Source: JAFTYO01 sp045613125
GTDB lineage: Bacteria; Pseudomonadota; Alphaproteobacteria; RF32; CAG-239
Assembly (NCBI GenBank): GCA_045613125.1
Contig: JAZLAM010000020.1
Coordinates: 1 to 64,000 of the forward strand
DNA length: 64,000 bases
Direction: 5' to 3'
Shown here: positions 1 through 6,654 of the stretch, one piece after another
Layout: every line of letters begins with the position of its first letter
How positions within the stretch are numbered: position 1 is the first letter of the stretch
Made by a program: the position numbers and the translations under genes
The notes under the pieces: model-generated
Seen by the model: the letters and a program-made list of their open reading frames with translations, nothing else
The model's database searches: none
What the model was told of the DNA's origin: nothing

Positions 1-66
1 ACAGAGCTTATCTTAAAATCTGCTCCTAAAGCTCCGGAAGAGATGAAAATAAAGGATAGGAAGTAA
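1..66 (+). CDS. C-terminal tail of an upstream gene (partial)
   Basis: Frame 1 is open from the first base to a TAA at 64-66 and encodes a charged 21-residue tail ending KIKDRK. A strong hairpin terminator follows directly at 72-111, which is what one expects at the end of a real gene. The tail is too short to name a family. It converges on the minus-strand DUF4402 gene at 126-761. Confidence 0.5.
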   Translation, partial: TELILKSAPKAPEEMKIKDRK

Positions 67-71
67 ACAAT

Positions 72-111
72 AAAATAACACCCTTAAGAACAATCTTAAG
101 GGTGTTATTTT
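72..111. terminator. Bidirectional rho-independent terminator
   Basis: A perfect 18-bp stem (72-89 with 94-111) with loop ACAA. It starts with AAAA and ends with TTTT, so both strands read as hairpin plus U-run. It sits between two convergent genes and can serve both. Confidence 0.85.
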
Positions 112-125
112 AGCGTTCTATCTGC

Positions 126-761
126 TTAATGATTATTAATATTATTATTAATAATGTCGTTCACAGTCGATTCAAGATAATCTTCATTAAGAACTATTGT
201 AATAGTTGTTGCTCCGTGGCAGCTTGCTCCTTGACTCATTTTATCGGTTGTAAAAGTTCCTCCGATATGAAGATATAGTTCCCCTTCAGCTGCAGGTTTA
301 AAACGAGGAGTAAAAGCACTAACTGTTCCACACTTTAAGCCTGATTCTTGAGCAATCATATCAACTGAAGTAGGAGCAAAGTTTACTATAAATCCAGCAT
401 TTAGCACATCTTCATTTAGCGCTCCTGAGAATTCCGGATTTTTTATTTTAAATAAACCTTCATTAAATGAACCAAGTGCCGTACCACTACGATTATTATA
501 ATAGTTAGTAAATGATGCTTTTGACAACACGGTTGCAGTAGACCCTTCACCTAACTTTCCGTCAGGTGTAACGATCACGGTTTTATCTTTTTCACCGGCT
601 AAAATTTTACCAAAACCGAGATATTGTTCTTGGGTAATTTCAAATGGTGCCATTACGTCTACATATATCTCAAGGGTTGCGCTGTTTGAATCGGCATTTG
701 CGTTTAATGTTATGGCAGATAACAACATAGCTGTTGTTGTTAATAAAATATGTTTTTTCAT
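126..761 (-). CDS. Secreted DUF4402-type protein, copy 1
   Basis: A 211-residue exported protein. Residues 1-23 form a signal peptide (MKKHILLTT..., cleavage likely after NANA). The mature part has the pattern of the DUF4402 family: a short beta-strand, then LGFGKI, then a glycine-rich VTPDGKL segment and a C-terminal strand region with two cysteines. The family is poorly characterised; members are secreted or surface-associated beta-sandwich proteins. The C-terminus is asparagine-rich. AGGAG lies 9 bases before the ATG. It is a paralogue of the protein at 39679-40296, which has a nearly identical signal peptide and the same upstream region in the opposite orientation. Family assignment is by eye. 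Confidence 0.72.
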   Translation of the reverse strand: MKKHILLTTTAMLLSAITLNANADSNSATLEIYVDVMAPFEITQEQYLGFGKILAGEKDKTVIVTPDGKLGEGSTATVLSKASFTNYYNNRSGTALGSFNEGLFKIKNPEFSGALNEDVLNAGFIVNFAPTSVDMIAQESGLKCGTVSAFTPRFKPAAEGELYLHIGGTFTTDKMSQGASCHGATTITIVLNEDYLESTVNDIINNNINNH

Positions 762-777
762 AATTAAGTCTCCTAAT

Positions 778-791
778 ATGTAACGTTACAT
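778..791. promoter_or_regulatory. Palindrome ATGTAACGTTACAT, promoter-proximal
   Basis: A perfect 14-bp dyad just upstream of the ribosome binding site of the DUF4402 gene. The core TAACGTTA recurs at the same place before copy 2 (39647-39660). Its form resembles operators of LacI/GntR-type regulators, but no regulator is identified. Confidence 0.45.
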
Positions 792-814
792 GTGCTAAAA
801 AAGCAACACATTTA

Positions 815-827
815 CCAAGCGCTTTGG
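815..827. promoter_or_regulatory. Dyad CCAAGCGCTTTGG
   Basis: Near-palindrome CCAA-GCGC-TTTGG. Its exact reverse complement is present at 39610-39622 before the second DUF4402 gene, at the same distance from the gene. Probable protein-binding site; the regulator is unknown. Confidence 0.4.
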
Positions 828-869
828 CTTATGTTTCAAGCTTTTTAAAGCACATCAGTAGTATAATTT

Positions 870-881
870 AAACGTACGTTT
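870..881. promoter_or_regulatory. Palindrome AAACGTACGTTT, site 1 of module A
   Basis: Perfect 12-bp palindrome, one of four in the window, two before each DUF4402 gene. About 110 bp upstream of the DUF4402 start codon. Likely operator or activator site; unidentified factor. Confidence 0.5.
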
Positions 882-995
882 TTTTGACGCAGTGCAAAAA
901 GTAGAAATTTGCAAAATTTAAAATTTGCATTTTATTGTTTTTCAAATAGTTAGAAGAAACTGAAGTTCGAAAAAAACATCAAAAAAACTGCTTGA

Positions 996-1013
996 TTTAA
1001 ACGTACGTTTAAA
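996..1013. promoter_or_regulatory. Palindrome TTTAAACGTACGTTTAAA, site 2 of module A
   Basis: Perfect 18-bp palindrome, the extended form of the same motif, 115 bp beyond site 1. It is embedded in a further dyad: ACTGCTTGA before it and CGAGCAGTTT after it can pair (CTGCT/AGCAG), so it could also be the tip of a hairpin in RNA. Confidence 0.5.
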
Positions 1014-1096
1014 ACGAGCAGTTTAAAATCGCTGAAACCATTGTAAATAAACAGCTTTTAGCGATTCTTGTTTATTAAAAAAATATAATAAAAGTC

Positions 1097-1129
1097 GTCC
1101 CTCGTTTCTGCCAAGAAACGTCAAGGGAC
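1097..1129. repeat. Conserved hairpin (GTCCCT/CGTTTCT stem)
   Basis: Stem GTCCCT-CGTTTCT, loop GCCA, returning AGAAACG-TCA-AGGGAC. About 40 nt around it is nearly identical, as reverse complement, to 39271-39310. No U-run follows, so it does not look like a terminator. It may be a REP-like element or an RNA structure. Confidence 0.5.
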
Positions 1130-1146
1130 CTTCCTATTAACTAATT

Positions 1147-1330
1147 TGAAGATCGCTGAACGATTGCTTATCGCAATCGAGCGATGACTTTGTAGACTGT
1201 CATGCCTCTGAAACAAAAAATATAATACCGTAATACCTCCGATTGAGTGAGGTCAAGGCATCTCCCAATTAAAAACTAATTTGAAGATTGCCGGACGCAT
1301 TCGGCATAAATGCCGGAAGCAAAAGATGAT
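1147..1330. repeat. REP-like intergenic repeat, one full and one partial copy
   Basis: 1147-1265 begins GATCGCTGAACG, contains CGAGCGATGACTTT and ends with GAGGTCAAGGCATCTCCC. A second partial unit (1272-1330) has GCCGGACGC-TTCGGCATAAA-GCC. Both resemble 39119-39265, which has GATCGCTGGACGC and the same CGAGCGATGACTTT core. The paired-hairpin form (ATCGCT...AGCGAT; TGCCTC...GAGG-TCAAG-GCA) recalls the short interspersed palindromes common in alphaproteobacteria. Confidence 0.5.
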
Positions 1331-1431
1331 GTTTAGATGGTAACTGAACAATGCAAATTTACATTAGCCATTAAGACCTGACTTGTTGTATTGCTATGGT
1401 AAAAAATGACAGAAAATTATGCTAATAAAAA
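1331..1431. other. Gene-free remainder before sufD stop
   Basis: About 100 bp of AT-rich DNA downstream of sufD. I see no ORF, RNA gene or clear terminator hairpin here. Confidence 0.4.
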
Positions 1432-2670
1432 TTAAAAACTTTTAATCCAATCCATGATATTCGGATTATCAATACAAGACATTGGCTCTTCTATAAAAGC
1501 AGCAATTAATATGTTTTTTGCATTTTCTTCGGATATACCTCTGGATCTTAAGTAAAACATTTGGTCTTTATCTATTTCTCCGCATGTTGAACCATGGGAG
1601 CATCTGACATCATCGGCAAAAATTTCTAATTCCGGTTTTACATCAACTTCAGCATCATCGCTTAATAGAAGAGCTTTATGAAGTTGATATCCTTTTGTTC
1701 TTATTGCTTCCGGTGCAATATGTATTTTACCTTGAAATACGCCCTTTGCATTGCCTCCGACAACACCTTTAATTAGCTGGTTTGATGTCGTATCTGAGCA
1801 AAGATGTTCAATATTGGTTGTTGTATCCACACAAGCCCATCCATTTATTATATAAGCAGCATTTACCGTTGCTTGAGAATTTTTTTCAACAAGACGAACT
1901 AAAGTTTCGTTTCTAGATAAATTTGCACCTTTTTGCAAACAAAATCCGTTATATCTGCCACCAGATTTAACATCGATACAACTTAATGCTATATGAAAAG
2001 ATTTAAAGGCTTCATTTTGAACCTTATAATGTCCTAAAATAGCATTTTTTTCTACATCAATTTCATTTACAATATTATTAAAATATTGTGCTTTAATATT
2101 TCCGGTGTGATAAAAATATTCTACAATATCCAGTTTTGCCTCATCTTCCAAAACAATAATATTTCTGATGTTAGAAAAATATTTTTTATCGGCATTTATA
2201 TGATAAACTAAAGCTAAAGGCTTTTTTGCCTGATATCCTTGAGAAACCTTAATGAAAATTCCGTGTTCTAAATGTGCGGTGTTAAGTGCGGCAAACGGAA
2301 ATTTATCCATATCAAAAGATTTATTTAAATATTTAGCATATTCTTTATTATGAAAAACTTCAGCTAAATTCATAATTTTTATTTCTTTAGGTAAGTTAAA
2401 ATCAGATTTTAGTAATCTTCCGTTATAAAATCTAATTTCATACGCTGAAAAGTTTAGGACATTTTCAGATGATAAATTTGCATAATCTTCTTCCTTAGCA
2501 AAAACAAAATCATCAATATTTAGTTCTCTTATTTTGGTATATTTCCATTTTTCAGTTTTTGCATTAGGAATACCTTGAACTTCAAAAGATTTTTTCCCTT
2601 TTTGACGCAATTGTTTCAAAGCAGGTGAACTTGTTTCTGACATAAAATAATCATTTAACAATTTGTTCAT
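1432..2670 (-). CDS. sufD: Fe-S cluster assembly protein SufD
   Basis: About 412 residues. SufD is a scaffold subunit of the SufBC2D complex that assembles Fe-S clusters in the cytoplasm. The C-terminal half carries the family beta-helix core, with the typical end: H(S)STCGEIDKDQMFYLRSRGIS followed by the helical segment A..ILIAAFIEE. I place the start at the ATG one base after the sufC stop, preceded by AAAGGAT; the open frame extends 17 codons upstream inside sufC, which is unlikely to be used. It is the last gene of the sufB - MazG-like - sufC - sufD operon. No sufS, sufE or sufA follows, although they commonly accompany these genes. Confidence 0.92.
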   Translation of the reverse strand: MNKLLNDYFMSETSSPALKQLRQKGKKSFEVQGIPNAKTEKWKYTKIRELNIDDFVFAKEEDYANLSSENVLNFSAYEIRFYNGRLLKSDFNLPKEIKIMNLAEVFHNKEYAKYLNKSFDMDKFPFAALNTAHLEHGIFIKVSQGYQAKKPLALVYHINADKKYFSNIRNIIVLEDEAKLDIVEYFYHTGNIKAQYFNNIVNEIDVEKNAILGHYKVQNEAFKSFHIALSCIDVKSGGRYNGFCLQKGANLSRNETLVRLVEKNSQATVNAAYIINGWACVDTTTNIEHLCSDTTSNQLIKGVVGGNAKGVFQGKIHIAPEAIRTKGYQLHKALLLSDDAEVDVKPELEIFADDVRCSHGSTCGEIDKDQMFYLRSRGISEENAKNILIAAFIEEPMSCIDNPNIMDWIKSF

Positions 2671-2671
2671 A

Positions 2672-3436
2672 TTAACATTTATCCTTTGTAAATTCGGCAT
2701 ATCCGTTTTGTTCCAGTTCAATGGCTAAATCTTTATTACCTGATTTTACAATATGACCGTTTGCAAAAATATGAACAAAATCTGGCTCGATGTAATTAAG
2801 CAAACGCTGAAAATGTGTAATTATCAGCATCGATCTTGTTCCTTCTTTTAAAGAATTAATTTTATCAGCCACCGTCTTTAAGGCATCAATATCTAGGCCG
2901 GAATCAGCTTCATCCAAAATGGATAAAGTTGGCTTTAAAATGGCCATTTGTAATGTTTCCATACGTTTTTTTTCTCCACCGGAAAAACCGACATTTAACG
3001 AGCGTTTTAACATTTCGTTGTCAATGTTAAGAGTTTTAGCTTCAGCCTTTAGATTTTTAATAAACTCCATTGTATCAATTTGTGGTTCATTATTTGCTTT
3101 TTTTATATCATTTATGGCGTGTTTTAAAAATGTGTTTGCTGTAACACCCGGAATTTCTACCGGATGCTGCATAACCAAAAACAAACCGGCTCGAGCACGT
3201 TCTTCAACGTTCATAGCCAGCAAATTTTGACCTCTGAACTTAATATTCCCTGATGTGACGTCATAACCTTCTTTACCGCATAAAACATATGACAATGTAG
3301 ATTTTCCGGCACCGTTCGGTCCCATAATGGCATGAATTTCACCTTCGTTAATGGTTAAATTGAAATTTTTAATGATTTCCTTTCCATCAACGCTTGCGTA
3401 TAAATCTTCAATTTCAAGTAATGGAGTTTTACTCAT
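2672..3436 (-). CDS. sufC: Fe-S cluster assembly ATPase SufC
   Basis: 254-residue ABC-type ATPase that drives conformational change in the SufBC2D scaffold. Walker A GPNGAGKST, signature FSGGEKKRME, Walker B LSILDEADSGLD and the H of ITHFQRLL are all present, and the SufC-specific DEADSGLD form is diagnostic. The start is the ATG at 3436, with AAGGA 8 bases upstream; the longer open frame begins inside the preceding gene. It overlaps the end of the MazG-like gene by 8 bases, so translation is probably coupled. Confidence 0.96.
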   Translation of the reverse strand: MSKTPLLEIEDLYASVDGKEIIKNFNLTINEGEIHAIMGPNGAGKSTLSYVLCGKEGYDVTSGNIKFRGQNLLAMNVEERARAGLFLVMQHPVEIPGVTANTFLKHAINDIKKANNEPQIDTMEFIKNLKAEAKTLNIDNEMLKRSLNVGFSGGEKKRMETLQMAILKPTLSILDEADSGLDIDALKTVADKINSLKEGTRSMLIITHFQRLLNYIEPDFVHIFANGHIVKSGNKDLAIELEQNGYAEFTKDKC

Positions 3437-3719
3437 TTTTTGTTCCTTTATTTTTATCCCAATCATCAAGGCGAGATTCAATTTTTAAGAGTTTTTCCGC
3501 TTTATAGTTTTCAACTTGTTCAAAAATGTCATAGCAACATTTTAGTTGATTGAGCATAATTTCTACATCGGCTGTTTCCTCAATGATTTCTGCAATGTTA
3601 TCTTTTTTTCTGTTTATGTTTTTTAAGATTTCTTTGATAAGTTCGCTCATCTCTTCAATAACTTGCAGCATTTGAGGTTCTTTTCCCCAAGTTTTTAATG
3701 CTCTTTTATAAATATCCAT
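3429..3719 (-). CDS. MazG-like NTP pyrophosphohydrolase-fold protein
   Basis: 96-residue all-alpha protein. It shows the two acidic helices of the MazG/dimeric dUTPase superfamily: EEMSE near residues 22-26 and EETADVE near 47-53, spaced as in the family, where they bind Mg2+ and hydrolyse NTPs to NMP and PPi. The closest style is the short phage-type MazG-like proteins (EE.ADV.IML.QL). It is sandwiched between sufB and sufC: its ATG overlaps the sufB stop by one base and its end overlaps sufC by 8. The substrate cannot be read from sequence. Its place in a Suf operon is unusual. Confidence 0.75.
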   Translation of the reverse strand: MDIYKRALKTWGKEPQMLQVIEEMSELIKEILKNINRKKDNIAEIIEETADVEIMLNQLKCCYDIFEQVENYKAEKLLKIESRLDDWDKNKGTKNE

Positions 3720-5164
3720 TATCCTACACTCCCTTCTAATGATATGTTTATAAGCTTTGAAGCTTCAATTGCAAATTCCATTGGCAGATGTTGCATTACT
3801 TCTTTACAAAATCCGTTTACTATAAGACCTATCGCATCTTCTTCCGAAATACCTCGTTGTCTGCAATAAAAAAGTTGCTCATCGCTTATTTTTGAAGTGG
3901 TTGCTTCATGTTCCAAAATTGCGGTTTTATTTCTGTTTTCTATATATGGTACCGTATGAGAACCGCAAGTTTTACCAATCAACAAGCTGTCACATTGCGA
4001 AAAATTACGAGCTTTATCCGCACTTGGCATAACTTTTACCAAACCTCTGTATGTTTGGTTAGAAAAACCGGCAGATATACCTTTTGAAATGATTTTTGAA
4101 CGAGTGTTTTTGCCAATATGAATCATCTTGGTTCCGGTGTCTGCTTGTTGTTTGTTATTAGTAATTGCAACCGAATAAAATTCTCCAACCGAATTGTCGC
4201 CTTGCAAAACACAAGAAGGATATTTCCATGTAACAGCAGACCCTGTTTCAACTTGTGTCCACGATATTTTAGAATTATCTCCTCGGCAAGCAGCTCTTTT
4301 GGTTACAAAATTATAAACTCCGCCTTTGCCGTTTTTATCTCCTGGATACCAATTTTGTACTGTTGAATATTTTACTTCGGCATTTTTTAACACCACAATT
4401 TCAACAATGGCTGCATGAAGCTGATTTTCATCACGTTGAGGAGCTGTACACCCTTCTAAATATGAAACATAACTGTCTTCATCGGCAATTATTAATGTTC
4501 GCTCAAATTGTCCGGTGTTTTTTGCATTTATGCGAAAATAGGTTGAAAGTTCCATAGGACATTTTACACCCTTGGGAATGTATACAAAAGATCCGTCAGT
4601 AAACACTGCCGAATTAAGGCAAGCAAAAAAATTATCCGTATAAGGAACAACACTTCCCAGATATTGTTTAACTAAATCGGGATATTCTTGAATAGCTTCT
4701 GAAATTGAGCAAAAGATAATTCCTTGTTCTTTTAATTTTGCTCTATACGTAGTAGCAACAGAAACACTATCAAATACAGCATCTACGGCAACAACACCTG
4801 CTAATATCTCTTGTTCTTTCAAGGGAATTCCCAGTTTATTATATGTGTCTAATATTTTAGGATCAATTTCATCAAGATTTTTCGGTTTAACCTTTTGTTT
4901 TGGTTCTGAATAATAGTGTAAATCTTGGTAATTTATTTGTTCATAGCATAATTTTGCCCATGTCGGTTCTGACATGTTTTTCCAAAACTCAAAAGCTTTA
5001 AGCCTTTTTTCCAAAAGCCAATCCGGTTCGGATTTTTTAGCTGAAATCATACAGATAATATCTTTTGTTAAACCTTTAGGTAAAGTTTGAGCTTCAATAT
5101 CGGTTATAAAACCGTATTTATAATTTTTACCCGAACTGTCGGTTATATTTAGTTTTTGTGACAT
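3719..5164 (-). CDS. sufB: Fe-S cluster assembly protein SufB
   Basis: About 481 residues, the core scaffold subunit of SufBC2D. Family landmarks include the N-terminal GLTKDII, the middle SYLEGCTAP segment, the QVETGSAVTWKYPSC region, and the C-terminal HEATTSKISDEQLFYCRQRGIS with the conserved acidic/histidine residues of the SufB-SufD interface. I use the ATG at 5164, which has GGAAGAAAG just upstream and gives the normal N-terminus MSQKLN; the open frame extends 19 codons further without support. First gene of the suf operon; divergent from the NlpD-like gene, with about 120 bp between them for promoters. Confidence 0.95.
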   Translation of the reverse strand: MSQKLNITDSSGKNYKYGFITDIEAQTLPKGLTKDIICMISAKKSEPDWLLEKRLKAFEFWKNMSEPTWAKLCYEQINYQDLHYYSEPKQKVKPKNLDEIDPKILDTYNKLGIPLKEQEILAGVVAVDAVFDSVSVATTYRAKLKEQGIIFCSISEAIQEYPDLVKQYLGSVVPYTDNFFACLNSAVFTDGSFVYIPKGVKCPMELSTYFRINAKNTGQFERTLIIADEDSYVSYLEGCTAPQRDENQLHAAIVEIVVLKNAEVKYSTVQNWYPGDKNGKGGVYNFVTKRAACRGDNSKISWTQVETGSAVTWKYPSCVLQGDNSVGEFYSVAITNNKQQADTGTKMIHIGKNTRSKIISKGISAGFSNQTYRGLVKVMPSADKARNFSQCDSLLIGKTCGSHTVPYIENRNKTAILEHEATTSKISDEQLFYCRQRGISEEDAIGLIVNGFCKEVMQHLPMEFAIEASKLINISLEGSVG

Positions 5165-5285
5165 ATCTTTCTTCCAACTTAAAAGCTTTGTCAGGATACG
5201 AAAATGTTTTTCAAAAATCAAGCATTTTTAACGAATAGTTAGCTATTTAATGACATAATACCCAAGATGGAAATAAAGGATTTGA

Positions 5286-6170
5286 ATGTTTAAAAAGTGT
5301 TTTGCAACAATATTAACCGTTTTGATGATGTCGGGATGCTACAGTTCCGGCGGTGAAATTAGGTTGTTTAATAAATATCCCTTATTTGGAAATATGCCAT
5401 CAAGTGTAATTGTTGCAAAAGGTGATACCTTATACAGTATTGCAGGTCGTTATGATATTCCGTTAAAAGATTTAATAGAAGTAAACTCTTTGAGAGCTCC
5501 ATATTCGTTGAATGTGGGACAAAAACTGAATCTTCCTGTTGCAAGATATCATATTGTTAAAAAAGGCGACACTTTATACAGTATTTCTCGTGAATATAAT
5601 GTTGACATTGCTTCTCTAAGTAGAATAAACAATTTGAAAGCTCCGTATTCTTTAAATGTGGGGCAAAAATTGCAATTATCAGGCAGTTTGTCATCAAAGG
5701 CAAGTAGTATAAAACAAAAACGTGTTATTGAAACAGGTAATAAAAAAACAGTTGTAAGTAAAAAGAATAGTACTTATCGACCGCCTGCAAACAGAACAGC
5801 AAAATTTATGTGGCCGGTTAACGGTAAAGTTGTATCTGGCTTTGGTGCTATCGGTAAAGGTCGTAAAAATGATGGCATAAATATCAAAGCTCCACTCGGA
5901 AGCGATGTTAAAGCAGCAGATACAGGAACAATAGCATATGCTGGTAATGAGCTTAAAGGTTTTGGAAATTTAATTTTGATAAAACATCCTGATGGTTGGA
6001 TAACGGCTTATGCACATAACCAAAAGCTCCTTGTTAGAAAAGGCCAACGAGTTGTTAAAGGTGAAAAAATAGCGACTGTCGGAAAATCAGGAGGAGTAGA
6101 TAGCCCTCAACTTCATTTTGAGGTAAGGGCCGGTAAAAAAGCCGTAAATCCTCGTAAATATTTACCTTAA
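5286..6170 (+). CDS. nlpD: NlpD-like lipoprotein: two LysM domains and a degenerate M23 domain
   Basis: 294-residue lipoprotein (lipobox MMSGC, Cys18). Two LysM repeats (about 41-85 and 88-132; each has KGDTLYSI and NVGQKL) bind peptidoglycan, followed by a linker and a LytM/M23 domain from about 176. The M23 zinc site is incomplete: the usual HxGxD motif reads NDGIN, as in E. coli NlpD (NKGID), although YAHN and LHFEVR remain. It is therefore most likely an activator of cell-separation amidases rather than an endopeptidase. An M23 lipoprotein just before yajC-secDF is a common alphaproteobacterial order. AAGGA precedes the ATG. Confidence 0.85.
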   Translation: MFKKCFATILTVLMMSGCYSSGGEIRLFNKYPLFGNMPSSVIVAKGDTLYSIAGRYDIPLKDLIEVNSLRAPYSLNVGQKLNLPVARYHIVKKGDTLYSISREYNVDIASLSRINNLKAPYSLNVGQKLQLSGSLSSKASSIKQKRVIETGNKKTVVSKKNSTYRPPANRTAKFMWPVNGKVVSGFGAIGKGRKNDGINIKAPLGSDVKAADTGTIAYAGNELKGFGNLILIKHPDGWITAYAHNQKLLVRKGQRVVKGEKIATVGKSGGVDSPQLHFEVRAGKKAVNPRKYLP

Positions 6171-6280
6171 GATACTAATTTTGATAAAATAGTTGTTTAA
6201 TAATTGTAACTTTAGTTTGTAAGCTCTAAAAAATGTTGTATATTTGTTGCAGTTAAAAATGTGTTTTTAAGGAGAAAATA

Positions 6281-6652
6281 ATGTTTATCAGTAATGCTTG
6301 GGCTCAAGCAAGTGCTCCTGTAGTTACAGGAGCATCACCATTAGGTATGATTCTTCAACTTGTATTAATTATGCTTGTTTTTTACTTTTTGCTCATTCGT
6401 CCACAACAAAAGAAAATAAAACAACATGAAGCCTCTCTAAATGCTATGAAAAAAGGTGATAAGGTTGTGACCGGTGGTGGTATGTACGCCACAGTAACCA
6501 AAATTAACGAAGATAGAATCAGTGTCGAAATTGCAAAAGGCGTTGAAGTAGAGGTTCATAAATTTACGATTCGTGAAGTTTTGGGTAACGAAAAAACTGA
6601 AATTAAAACTATTAAAACAACAAAAAATTCTAAAACAAAAAATAGGATATAA
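6281..6652 (+). CDS. yajC: Preprotein translocase subunit YajC
   Basis: 123-residue single-pass inner membrane protein that associates with SecDF. One hydrophobic segment (about 20-40, ending FLLIRPQQKK) is followed by the family KxGDxVxTxGGxxxxV motif and a basic tail. AAGGAG lies before the ATG. It ends two bases before secD, consistent with one transcript. Confidence 0.95.
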   Translation: MFISNAWAQASAPVVTGASPLGMILQLVLIMLVFYFLLIRPQQKKIKQHEASLNAMKKGDKVVTGGGMYATVTKINEDRISVEIAKGVEVEVHKFTIREVLGNEKTEIKTIKTTKNSKTKNRI

Positions 6653-6654
6653 AA

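Larger units (their letters stand above)
778..1134 (-). repeat. Upstream control module A (inverted copy of module B)
   Basis: This gene-free stretch is the upstream region of the DUF4402 gene at 126-761. It shares ordered blocks, as reverse complement, with 39271-39665 before the second DUF4402 gene: the TAACGTTA dyad (778-791), the CCAAGCGCTTTGG dyad (815-827), two AAACGTACGTTT palindromes (870-881, 996-1013), an A/T-rich block around 915-945 and a hairpin (1097-1129). Conservation of non-coding DNA over this length is unusual and suggests either recent duplication or shared regulation. Confidence 0.8.

Noticed and set aside
126..761. DUF4402 protein as a chaperone-usher pilin
   Set aside because: Similar in being a secreted beta-rich protein, but no usher or PapD-type chaperone is nearby and the pilin C-terminal pattern is absent.
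1097..1129. Hairpin read as a rho-independent terminator of sufD
   Set aside because: It is 300 bp past the sufD stop, has no U-run, and is conserved with the other DUF4402 upstream region.
2919..3230. 103-codon plus-strand ORF inside sufC
   Set aside because: It is the antisense shadow of a strongly conserved ABC ATPase. No ribosome binding site or recognisable product.
5286..6170. Active M23 endopeptidase
   Set aside because: The HxGxD zinc ligands are replaced by NDGIN, so hydrolysis is unlikely.
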